6,738 nucleotides of DNA from DAOTVC01 sp034437215. GTDB lineage: Bacteria; Chloroflexota; Anaerolineae; B4-G1; SLSP01. Positions within the stretch are counted from its first letter, which is position 1. Each line of letters opens with the position of its first letter. The notes under the pieces are model-generated. The model was not told the origin of the DNA. It worked only from the letters and a program-made list of their open reading frames with translations, and did no database searches. This document shows, in pieces, positions 1 to 5,568 of this stretch. The DNA lies in the NCBI GenBank assembly GCA_034437215.1, contig DAOTVC010000163.1, positions 1 through 6,738 of the forward strand, written 5' to 3'. Position numbers and translations under genes: made by a program.

Positions 1-216
1 CTGCGGGAGTGGCTCTACGACCTCGTGCAGCAGCGGCGCTTTGCAGGCTACCTCAATTGGCAGGCGGGCCTCGTCTACTCGGCGGAGGCGGCCAAGCTGC
101 ACCCGGGCGGGCGCTGTCCCCAGTGTGGGGGCGAGCTGACGCTGGCAGGCAAAGGCGTCGTCCGCTGTGCGAACTGCGGTACCGAGACCTTCAGCGAGAC
201 TCCCGCGCCCGCCTGA
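1..216 (+). CDS. 3' end of a zinc-ribbon protein (5' truncated by window edge)
   Basis: The reading frame is open from the first base and ends at TGA 214-216, leaving 71 visible residues. The C-terminal part holds two Cys pairs, CPQC (visible residues 39-42) and CANC (56-59), separated by a short beta-like stretch with a GKGVVRC motif. This is a typical four-Cys zinc ribbon. The preceding stretch (REWLYDLVQQRRFAGYLNW, then GLVYS) resembles the last helix and wing of a winged-helix or PCI-like module, but that is only a resemblance. The tail after the ribbon is short and Pro/Ala-rich. A GTG at 25 could in principle start a 63-residue protein, but coding-like sequence runs through it to the edge and no ribosome binding site precedes it, so I treat the gene as truncated. 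The zinc ribbon probably binds a nucleic acid or protein partner; the full function cannot be read from this fragment. A hairpin with a T-rich tail at 239-284 probably ends its transcript. Confidence 0.75.
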   Translation: MREWLYDLVQQRRFAGYLNWQAGLVYSAEAAKLHPGGRCPQCGGELTLAGKGVVRCANCGTETFSETPAPA

Positions 217-238
217 TCGCGGTCGCCCCTCCCCCCAA

Positions 239-284
239 CCCCCTCCCCTTCGGCGCTACGCGCCGTGGGGAGGGGGAGTTTTGT
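239..284 (+). terminator. Likely rho-independent terminator after the zinc-ribbon gene
   Basis: A ten-base C/T-rich arm (239-248) pairs with its complement at 267-276. Inside it, CGGCGC (251-256) pairs with GCGCCG (260-265) around a TAC loop, with only a small internal mismatch (TT against T). The hairpin is followed on the + strand by AGTTTTGTT (277-285), a short T-rich tail. It starts 22 bp after the stop codon at 216, which suits termination of that gene. It is also the left part of the larger inverted-repeat block described separately, so termination may be an acquired use. Confidence 0.6.
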
Positions 285-286
285 TC

Positions 287-330
287 AATGAGGGATTGCG
301 CGGCGCTACCGCGCCGCGCAATCCCTCATT
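287..330. repeat. Perfect 20-bp inverted repeat with 4-nt loop
   Basis: The arm AATGAGGGATTGCGCGGCGC at 287-306 is exactly repeated in inverse at 311-330, with TACC between. There are no mismatches in 20 bp, and pairing stops sharply at both ends. Its innermost sequence, CGGCGC-TAC(C)-GCGCCG, is almost the same as the core of the hairpin at 251-265, so the two probably share an origin. No T-run follows on either strand, so it does not look like an intrinsic terminator. Confidence 0.85.
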
Positions 331-451
331 AGTAGAATTCCCCTTCCCCCGCACAGAATACGTAACACTTGAAACCCAAGTTGCGCTGCGGGGGAAGGGG
401 CAGGGGATGGGGGCATGTAGATGGCCGTATCACTTGGTATGTGAAGAAACA

Positions 452-1099
452 CTAGTCCCACAGTCCGTGGGTGACGTAGAAGGCCAGCGCGAGGGTGCCG
501 AAGAGCGCGACCATACCCGTCACCGCTGCAGCCGCCAGACGGACGGCCCTGGATTGCATCTGCGGGAAGAGAAGCACCCAGGTCACGGCGACGGTGACGA
601 TGAGGCTCAGGAGGGCGAGCCCCACCATGCCGGGAAAGATCGCGGTCTCTGTGATGTTCTCGAAGGGGTACCGGCGCCGCAGGGCCGCCAGCTCCGCCTC
701 CTCGAGCCCAAGAGGCTCGTCCAGGTAGGCGAACCAGTGGACGTGAACGTGGCGCGAGCGGATCTGGCAGGGCCAGCTCCGCCCCTCGTACCGAGCCTCG
801 CACGCCCCTCCCAGCTGGAGGCGATGGCCCTCAGGATTGCGCCGTGCGAGGATGATTAGTGGGCGGCCCGCTACCTCGACCTCGCAGCGCTCGGCAAAGG
901 GCGAGTCCGCGCCGGCAGGCTCGCACGCCAGACGCCGACCGGAGAGATAGGCGATCCCGCCCTCTCCCCCATAACGCCCGATGCCCACGCCGAGGATCTC
1001 CTGCGTCTCCGGTCCGGGGGACGCACGCCGGACGATCACCGCTAACGCCCCTAAGCTCACGACGTAGAGCAGAGCCACGATCAGAACTGCCTTGCGCAT
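452..1099 (-). CDS. Hypothetical membrane protein, three predicted TM segments, four Cys
   Basis: I do not recognise this 215-residue protein. It starts with a short basic end (MRK) and a strong hydrophobic helix (about residues 4-23) that acts as signal anchor or first membrane span. A soluble region of about 130 residues follows and holds the only cysteines (59, 72, 100, 111). Two more hydrophobic helices, about 153-177 and 186-209, end near the C terminus. With three spans, the Cys-containing region would face outside if the N terminus is inside, so two disulfides are possible. That topology is inference. The ATG at 1099 is chosen because AAGGAGG (1105-1111 on this strand) sits at ideal spacing; an upstream in-frame ATG at 1150 lacks such a site. 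The preceding large gene has its own terminator, so this gene probably has its own promoter. A TAGAAT hexamer lies at 1131-1136. Confidence 0.75.
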   Translation of the reverse strand: MRKAVLIVALLYVVSLGALAVIVRRASPGPETQEILGVGIGRYGGEGGIAYLSGRRLACEPAGADSPFAERCEVEVAGRPLIILARRNPEGHRLQLGGACEARYEGRSWPCQIRSRHVHVHWFAYLDEPLGLEEAELAALRRRYPFENITETAIFPGMVGLALLSLIVTVAVTWVLLFPQMQSRAVRLAAAAVTGMVALFGTLALAFYVTHGLWD

Positions 1100-1130
1100 T
1101 CCAAACCTCCTTGGTTGATGAACCTTACCC

Positions 1131-1136
1131 ATTCTA
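1131..1136 (-). promoter_or_regulatory. Candidate -10 hexamer TAGAAT for the membrane-protein gene
   Basis: Read on the minus strand, TAGAAT matches the -10 consensus at five of six positions and lies 31 bp before the ATG at 1099, allowing a leader that contains the strong AAGGAGG site. I could not find a convincing -35 at normal spacing; a TTCACA further upstream is too far (24 bp). The call rests on the hexamer and on the terminator just upstream, which makes a separate promoter necessary. Confidence 0.3.
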
Positions 1137-1184
1137 CCAAAGAGAGGCACGGCCCTCTACTGTGAAAACCTACAGGTTTGATAC

Positions 1185-1219
1185 AGCAAAAGACCCGGTG
1201 TGACTTCAACACCGGGTCT
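1185..1219 (-). terminator. Rho-independent terminator of the BTAD/NB-ARC/TPR regulator
   Basis: AGACCCGGTGT (1191-1201) and ACACCGGGTCT (1209-1219) form a perfect 11-bp stem with a 7-nt loop. On the minus strand the stem ends in TCTTTTGCTG, giving a run of four T. It lies 21 bp past the TAG stop at 1241-1243, the expected place for a terminator of that gene. It separates the regulator from the membrane-protein gene on the same strand. Confidence 0.85.
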
Positions 1220-1240
1220 CTCAGAAGGACGAACCTTGCA

Positions 1241-4200
1241 CTACGATTCCAACTTCGCCACCGTCTGCTCGATGAGCAGTGGCAGCTCGGCCTCCCGCCC
1301 ACGCTCGAGAGCGGCGCGTGCGCTCTCCTCGTCGAGCTGAGCCGAAGCCTGGGCCAGCAGTTCTTGCGCCGCCTGCTCCGTCTGATAGGAAGCCACTTCG
1401 TTGTCCACGATGGATCCCAGGAGCTCCAGAGCCTCCAGCGGACGCCCCTCGTCCAGCCGGAGGGCAGCCACGCTGACGAAGACCTCCAGCACCAGGGAGT
1501 AGGCGTACGAGTCCAACCCTCGCTTCAGGGCCAGCGCAAACCGCTCACGGGCCCGTTGGTCGTCACCCCGCAGGCGGGCCAGCCGCCCCTCTCCGTGATA
1601 GGCGCGTACGAAGCCCCAGTGCACGTCGAACCCCGAAGCACCGTACTTCTCCAGGCTCTCCGCATAGTACTCCTCGGCGAGATCCAGATCTCCCAGAGCC
1701 AGATGGACATCCCCCAGATGCTCCAAGGAGAAGGCGATGTCACTATAGCGCTCCTCGGCTTTCTGCCGCTCGGCGAGCCCCTCCTCGAAATAGCGAAGGG
1801 CCTCCTCGTAGTACCCCTCGTCGTAAGCGACCATCCCCAGGTTATCGAGGGAGCCCCCGATGCCCATGTAGTCACCGATCTGGCGAGAGATGATGAGGCT
1901 GCGCTCGTGGAGCTCGCGCGCCCGCTCGTACTCCCCCATCCGGCGCAGGACGTAGCCGAGGTAGTCGAGGCAGATGGCGGTCCCCCAGGGATCCCCGATC
2001 TGCCAGCGGAGATCGAAACTCTCGTGATAGTAGCGCTCCGCCTCCCGGCGCCCGCCGCGATCCTGGGCCAGGATGCCCAGGGTGAAGAGCACCATCGCCA
2101 TCCCCCAACGATCGCCCAGCTTCCGCCGGATCTCGAGGCTCTCCTCCAGGTAAGTGCGGGCGGTCTTGTAGTCCCGTTCCCGGTAGAAGATCAACGTCCC
2201 CATCGATTCGAGGATCAGCGCCTCACCCCACCGGTCACCGTGCGCCTGGTAGATCTCCAACGCCTCTTGAAAGCGTTCGAGCGCGAGCTCCGGAGAGATG
2301 GGCGTAGCGAAGACACCCAGCTGGTAGGCCAGGGCCAGCTCCCAGCGGGGCTCCAGAGATTCCAACAGGTCCAGGCCTCTGGACGTGAGACGCTCCCCCT
2401 CGGCCCTTTTATAGAGACGGCGGGCGAACCAACCCTGCAGGACCAACAGAAGGCCTAACAGCGCCCGACCGTCCTCATCCTTAGGCTCCGGCGAGCAGAT
2501 CCCCTCTACCGCATTGTTAAAGAGTGCCTCCCCATCGTGGAAGCGGCTGCGCATGTCGCAGAAGAGGAAGAGGGTCACCGCCGCGCCCCGCAAAGCGGGA
2601 AGCATACACTGGATGGACGCCCAGTACCACGCCACCCGCACGTTCTCCAGATCCAGCGCCACCCGCTCCGCCGCCTCCACCTGCCCGGCCCCCTTGAAAT
2701 CGATCTCCAGGCGGGCCAGCCACTCCAGATAGTAAGCAGCATGCCCCTTCCGCACCTGGGCCGCCAGGGCAGGATCCTGCTCCAACTTCTCCGCGGCGTA
2801 CTGGCGTAGGAGCTCGTGCAGCTCGTAGCGTCCGGTGGGCTCCCGCCGCAGCACCGATTTATCGACCAGGCCCGAGAGCTGCAGAAGTGAGGCCCCCGTG
2901 ACCGCCTGGGCGGCCTCCCGCGTGAAACCCCCGCGGAAGAGAGCCAACTGTGCAAAGAGCGCCCGTTCCCGCGCCTCCAAGAGATTCCACGAGTGCTCGA
3001 AGACCGCCCGCAGGCTCTGGTGGCGCTCGGGAAGATCCCGCAGGGAGGTGGTCAGGAAGTCCAGGCTGGTTTCGATCTCGGAAATGATCTCCTGCGGCGC
3101 CAGCAATCGAACCCAGGAGGCCGCCAGCTCGATCCCCAGCGGCACCCCCTCCACCAACCGGCAGATGCGCACCACCGCCGCGCGATTCTCGTCGGTGAGC
3201 TCGAAATGTCCCGCGGCCCGCTGCGCGCTCTGCACGAAGAGCTGGAGAGCGCCATAGTCCGCCCATCCTTCCACGTTCACCGACTCCGGAAGGCGCATCC
3301 CCGCCAGCTCGTAGACCCACTCCCCGTGCAGATTCAACCGTTCCCTTGAGGTGACCAGCAGCGTTACGCCGGGAGCCCCCTCCACGATACTGGCAAGGAG
3401 CTCCGCGCCCGCAAGCAGCTGCTCGAAGTTGTCGAGCACCAGGAGCAGGCGCTTCTCGCGCAGGAAGTTCAGGAGCTGCTCCTGCGAGGACTCCGACTCC
3501 CGCTGAAAGAAGGGGAAGTCGAGGGCATCGGCGATGGCCTGGACCAGCAGGCCCGGCGTGGTCAGCGGCGCCAGGGGCACGAAGAAGATCCCGTCGGGGA
3601 AAGCCGCTGGAGGCAGCCCCCGGGCGGATTCGATGGCGAGGCGGGTCTTGCCCATGCCCCCGGGTCCCAGGAGGGTGAGAAGCCGGCACTCCCCGCCCAG
3701 AAGGCGCTCCTGCACCCGTTCCAACTCCACCTGGCGTCCGACGAAGGGGGTCGAGGGCAGAGGAAGACGCCGGCGCGGCGGTGAGGGAGAGGCGCTCCCG
3801 GGGGGCGGAGGCGGCACCGGACGCGACTCAGAAGGCGGTGGGCTGGCCTGGGGCACCGCCATGTCGGGCTGGGAGACGACCCCCTCGCCGGACCGGATAG
3901 AGCGGTAGAGAGAGACCGTCTCGGCGCTCGGCGCCAGGTTCAGCCCCTCCTTGAGGCTCCGCACGCAGGCCTCGTACTGGCGGAGGGCCAACGTCCGCTG
4001 CCCGGTCCGGGCGTAGAGGCGCATGAGCGTGCGGTGCACCGCCTCGTTGAGGTCGTCGAGATGCAGCCAGCGGCGCGCGTAGCGCAGCGCCTCCTCCAGG
4101 TCGCCCGCCTCGGCGTGGCAGTGGACTAACCTCTCCAACGCACCGGTGAGGGCCTGACGCAGCGATTCCGTCTGGAAGAACTGCCACTCATCGAAGGCGG

Positions 4201-4642
4201 CGCTGTCCTCCAGCCCGAAGCCCGCCAGAAAGTCGTCCGGGTAGAGCTCCACGGCCTCCTCCAGACGAGGTTGGCAGATAGCGCAGACCTGCCGGGGGCC
4301 GTGACCCTGCGCCTCACACCCCTCCAGCCGCTCACCAAAGGCCTCCACGTCCAGCCAGACCTCGGCATCGGGCTCGAAGGACAGGACCTCGCGCTCCGCC
4401 GCGATCCACTGCCCTACCGGCGTCTGGTTGAGGGTCCAGAGAGCGCGGCGGAGATAGGCCAGCGCGCTGCTCTGCTCGTAGTCGGGCCAGAGGAGGGCCG
4501 CCAGCGCCTCCCGGGTGTGAGGACGGCCGGTCACCGCCAGATAGGCCAGGAGCGCCAGCGCCTTCCGGCGGCGGATCTCCACGGGCTTACCCGCATACTC
4601 GACCTGGGGGCTTCCCAGGAAGTGCAGTCTCAATTCTGGCAC
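1241..4642 (-). CDS. SARP/AfsR-like transcriptional regulator: OmpR-type wHTH, BTAD, NB-ARC ATPase, TPR repeats
   Basis: This 1133-residue cytoplasmic STAND regulator has the following order. An OmpR/PhoB-type winged helix (about 1-95) is followed by a bacterial transcriptional activation domain (about 97-250, ending in the usual ALRQYEACVR...ETVSLYRSI pattern). A Pro/Ser-rich linker (about 258-297) leads to an NB-ARC ATPase with Walker A GPGGMGKT (326-333), Walker B LLLVLDN (399-405), TSRERL (431-436) and GVPLGIELA (499-507), then HELLRQYAAEKL (609-620). TPR-like units of about 40 residues follow (about 767-1003), with GDxWG phasing at 803-806, 844-847 and 884-887. By family knowledge, the TPR region senses a ligand or partner, ATP binding drives oligomerisation, and the wHTH/BTAD activates promoters with direct repeats. 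The start is GTG at 4642, with AGGAG five bases upstream. The gene is divergent from the ParB-like gene across a repeat-rich promoter region and ends in a strong terminator. The BTAD contains C109, H114, C120 and C123, a possible metal site. The inducing signal is unknown. Confidence 0.93.
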   Translation of the reverse strand: MPELRLHFLGSPQVEYAGKPVEIRRRKALALLAYLAVTGRPHTREALAALLWPDYEQSSALAYLRRALWTLNQTPVGQWIAAEREVLSFEPDAEVWLDVEAFGERLEGCEAQGHGPRQVCAICQPRLEEAVELYPDDFLAGFGLEDSAAFDEWQFFQTESLRQALTGALERLVHCHAEAGDLEEALRYARRWLHLDDLNEAVHRTLMRLYARTGQRTLALRQYEACVRSLKEGLNLAPSAETVSLYRSIRSGEGVVSQPDMAVPQASPPPSESRPVPPPPPGSASPSPPRRRLPLPSTPFVGRQVELERVQERLLGGECRLLTLLGPGGMGKTRLAIESARGLPPAAFPDGIFFVPLAPLTTPGLLVQAIADALDFPFFQRESESSQEQLLNFLREKRLLLVLDNFEQLLAGAELLASIVEGAPGVTLLVTSRERLNLHGEWVYELAGMRLPESVNVEGWADYGALQLFVQSAQRAAGHFELTDENRAAVVRICRLVEGVPLGIELAASWVRLLAPQEIISEIETSLDFLTTSLRDLPERHQSLRAVFEHSWNLLEARERALFAQLALFRGGFTREAAQAVTGASLLQLSGLVDKSVLRREPTGRYELHELLRQYAAEKLEQDPALAAQVRKGHAAYYLEWLARLEIDFKGAGQVEAAERVALDLENVRVAWYWASIQCMLPALRGAAVTLFLFCDMRSRFHDGEALFNNAVEGICSPEPKDEDGRALLGLLLVLQGWFARRLYKRAEGERLTSRGLDLLESLEPRWELALAYQLGVFATPISPELALERFQEALEIYQAHGDRWGEALILESMGTLIFYRERDYKTARTYLEESLEIRRKLGDRWGMAMVLFTLGILAQDRGGRREAERYYHESFDLRWQIGDPWGTAICLDYLGYVLRRMGEYERARELHERSLIISRQIGDYMGIGGSLDNLGMVAYDEGYYEEALRYFEEGLAERQKAEERYSDIAFSLEHLGDVHLALGDLDLAEEYYAESLEKYGASGFDVHWGFVRAYHGEGRLARLRGDDQRARERFALALKRGLDSYAYSLVLEVFVSVAALRLDEGRPLEALELLGSIVDNEVASYQTEQAAQELLAQASAQLDEESARAALERGREAELPLLIEQTVAKLES

Positions 4643-4678
4643 GGCGTCTCCTACCTCGCGCTCCCTTTTACAGCCCCT

Positions 4679-4684
4679 ATCTTA
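4679..4684 (-). promoter_or_regulatory. Candidate -10 (TAAGAT) of the BTAD regulator
   Basis: On the minus strand TAAGAT lies 36 bp before the GTG at 4642 and matches four of six -10 consensus bases. At 17-bp spacing the -35 position would fall on 4702-4707, inside the nearest AACGCTC repeat, and has no resemblance to TTGACA. A weak promoter whose -35 is covered by an activator site would fit autoregulation, but the gap from repeat to hexamer (15 bp) is not the usual SARP distance of 8 bp. Confidence 0.3.
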
Positions 4685-4699
4685 CCACGACTGCCGCGA

Positions 4700-4728
4700 A
4701 ACGCTCGGGAAACGCTCTCGCAACGCTC
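4700..4728. promoter_or_regulatory. Three exact AACGCTC direct repeats at 11-bp period, putative BTAD-regulator operator
   Basis: AACGCTC occurs at 4700-4706, 4711-4717 and 4722-4728, each start exactly 11 bp after the last and with 4-bp spacers. Heptameric direct repeats at one helical turn are the known operator form for SARP proteins such as AfsR, ActII-ORF4 and DnrI, which carry the same wHTH/BTAD pair as the neighbouring gene. The array lies 58-86 bp upstream of that gene's start codon. Binding by this regulator is inference. Confidence 0.6.
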
Positions 4729-4743
4729 TTCGGTACGGACAAC

Positions 4744-4775
4744 GCAACGGGGGTGCAACGCCCCCTGCGTATGAT
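4744..4775 (+). promoter_or_regulatory. Putative SARP-type promoter of the ParB-like gene: two GCAACG repeats and TATGAT -10
   Basis: GCAACG occurs at 4744-4749 and 4755-4760, again 11 bp apart. If the unit is a heptamer (4744-4750 and 4755-4761), the second copy ends 8 bp before TATGAT at 4770-4775, which matches the -10 consensus at five of six bases. The -35 position shows no TTGACA-like sequence and is taken up by the repeats. This is the arrangement described for SARP-activated Streptomyces promoters. Transcription would start near 4782, leaving a purine-rich leader to the ATG at 4816. Confidence 0.55.
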
Positions 4776-4815
4776 GAGGGTGCAAACGGAGAGAGAAGAG
4801 AGAAAGGAGCCCGAG

Positions 4816-5376
4816 ATGTTTGAGCAGAACCTATACCAGAATCAGATCTGCAATCTGCCGGGCACCGGTCACCGGAACGGTGACGGGGCACGAGCTATAA
4901 AACAGGCCTTGTCTATGTTCCGCCGGGCCCGCTTCCGGGGCCAGGTGCGCCGGGTACTGGCCCAGCTCACGGGTCGCTCCACCTCCCTCCTCTCCCTGCG
5001 AGAGGTGGAGCAGAGTTGCACCCTCCGCGGGCGCTGCGACGTGGGTACGGAGTGCGTACCCCTGAAGAAGATTCGCGGCAGCGAGAGCCGCTGCCGGGAC
5101 TTCGACGCCGAGTTCAACCCGCGACAGGCGCGCGACGAGGACCGGTGGGTCCGCGTGGCAGCAGCCTGGCAGACCCAGGGGGAGCTCCCCCCGGTGCAGC
5201 TCATCCGCGTGGGCGACGTCTACTTCGTTCGCGATGGACATCACCGGATCTCGGTGGCCCGCCAGCGGGGCCAGGACACCATCGACGCCGAGGTGACGAT
5301 CTGGGAGGTCGACGGCCCGCTCCCCTGGGAGCGCCCGAGCTTCGCCGGTCGCCGGACCCTCCACCAGCCCGCTTAG
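4816..5376 (+). CDS. Orphan ParB/sulfiredoxin-fold nuclease-like protein
   Basis: This 186-residue protein carries one recognisable domain, a ParB N-terminal/Srx-like fold at about residues 78-165. It begins with VPLKKIRGSESRCRDFD (81-97), continues through LPPVQLIRVGDVYFVRDGHHRISVA, and has DGHHR at 140-144 where ParB proteins carry the GERRxxA nucleotide-binding box. No ParB helix-turn-helix or dimerisation domain follows, and no parA is adjacent, so chromosome partitioning is unlikely. Relatives are often labelled 'ParB' automatically; their true role is unknown to me. The N-terminal 75 residues are basic and poorly defined. Cysteines at 68, 74, 80 and 93 cluster at the front of the domain. 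ATG 4816 is chosen because AAAGGAG (4803-4809) lies six bases upstream; the in-frame GTG at 4753 is upstream of the putative -10 and has no ribosome site. The gene is divergent from the BTAD regulator, which may control it, and is followed by an intrinsic terminator. Confidence 0.85.
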   Translation: MFEQNLYQNQICNLPGTGHRNGDGARAIKQALSMFRRARFRGQVRRVLAQLTGRSTSLLSLREVEQSCTLRGRCDVGTECVPLKKIRGSESRCRDFDAEFNPRQARDEDRWVRVAAAWQTQGELPPVQLIRVGDVYFVRDGHHRISVARQRGQDTIDAEVTIWEVDGPLPWERPSFAGRRTLHQPA

Positions 5377-5408
5377 AGACAACAACCGGCAAAGAGCGGT
5401 TCTTCAAC

Positions 5409-5444
5409 CGGGGGCGTGCCACGAACACGCCCCCGCTTTCGTTT
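5409..5444 (+). terminator. Rho-independent terminator of the ParB-like gene
   Basis: CGGGGGCGTG (5409-5418) pairs perfectly with CACGCCCCCG (5426-5435) around a 7-nt loop. The stem is followed by CTTTCGTTT, an interrupted T-rich tail. It starts 33 bp after the TAG stop at 5374-5376. The ParB-like gene thus appears to be a single-gene transcript. Confidence 0.8.
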
Positions 5445-5470
5445 GCCCGCCCGCCGCGGTGGGGTACAAT
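5443..5470 (+). promoter_or_regulatory. Candidate promoter TTGCCC-16 bp-TACAAT upstream of the PHP gene
   Basis: TTGCCC (5443-5448) and TACAAT (5465-5470) are separated by 16 bp. The -10 matches five of six consensus bases and the -35 four of six. Transcription would start near 5477, giving a leader of about 110 nt before the PHP gene's ATG. The -35 overlaps the T-rich tail of the preceding terminator. Confidence 0.45.
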
Positions 5471-5536
5471 CCCCCTCATGTCAAAAGAGGTTCAACGCCG
5501 GGGATGTCAGGACAGACAGAGAGTCCGCTTACGTGC

Positions 5537-5568
5537 CCCTGATCCCTTGTCCCTGATCCCTCATCCCT
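5537..5568 (+). repeat. 14-bp tandem repeat, about 2.3 copies, in the PHP-gene leader
   Basis: CCCTGATCCCT occurs at 5537-5547 and again at 5551-5561, and the start of a third copy (CCCT) follows at 5565-5568. The period is exactly 14 bp, with spacers TGT and CAT. It ends nine bases before the ribosome binding site of the PHP gene. It may be a small slipped-strand repeat without function. The rest of the 5436-5588 interval holds the candidate promoter and nothing else I can support. Confidence 0.7.

Larger units (their letters stand above)
222..416. repeat. Gene-free block of nested inverted repeats, MITE/REP-like
   Basis: About 195 bp between two genes contain three hairpins in a row. The first is 239-276. 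The second is a perfect 20-bp inverted repeat, 287-306 against 311-330, with loop TACC. The third has perfect 13-bp arms, 340-352 against 388-400, enclosing a smaller ACTTG/CAAGT hairpin (367-371 and 377-381). The outer edges are C/T-rich on the left (222-248) and G/A-rich on the right (388-413). They are imperfect reverse complements of each other, so the whole unit looks like a small non-autonomous element with degenerate terminal inverted repeats. No open frame in it looks coding, and I found no clear target-site duplication. The class (MITE, REP-like or structured RNA) is inference. Confidence 0.6.

Noticed and set aside
222..416. CRISPR array or tRNA-like structure in the hairpin block.
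   Set aside because: The hairpins differ in sequence and size, with no regular repeat-spacer pattern, and no cloverleaf with T-loop bases could be drawn.
1100..1150. Upstream ATG (1150) for the membrane protein, adding 17 residues.
   Set aside because: It would put basic, non-hydrophobic residues before the signal-like helix and would run through the AAGGAGG that clearly serves ATG 1099.
1166..1179. Small AAACC/GGTTT hairpin upstream of the membrane-protein gene.
   Set aside because: It has only five pairs with a four-base loop, which is too short to stand out from chance.
1178..2458. Long open frame (426 codons) on the + strand.
   Set aside because: It lies antisense to the BTAD/TPR regulator, whose protein has clear domains. 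The antisense frame shows no recognisable motif and is explained by GC-rich codon structure.
1241..4642. Anti-phage STAND (Avs-like) sensor.
   Set aside because: The N terminus is an OmpR-type DNA-binding domain with BTAD, not a nuclease, TIR or other effector, and no defence genes surround it. A transcription factor is the better reading.
4753..4815. N-terminal extension of the ParB-like protein from GTG 4753.
   Set aside because: The putative -10 at 4770-4775 lies inside it, no ribosome site precedes it, and ATG 4816 has an ideal AAAGGAG.
4816..5376. Chromosome-partitioning ParB.
   Set aside because: There is no HTH domain, no C-terminal dimerisation domain, no adjacent parA and no parS-like palindrome. 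Only the ParB/Srx fold is shared.
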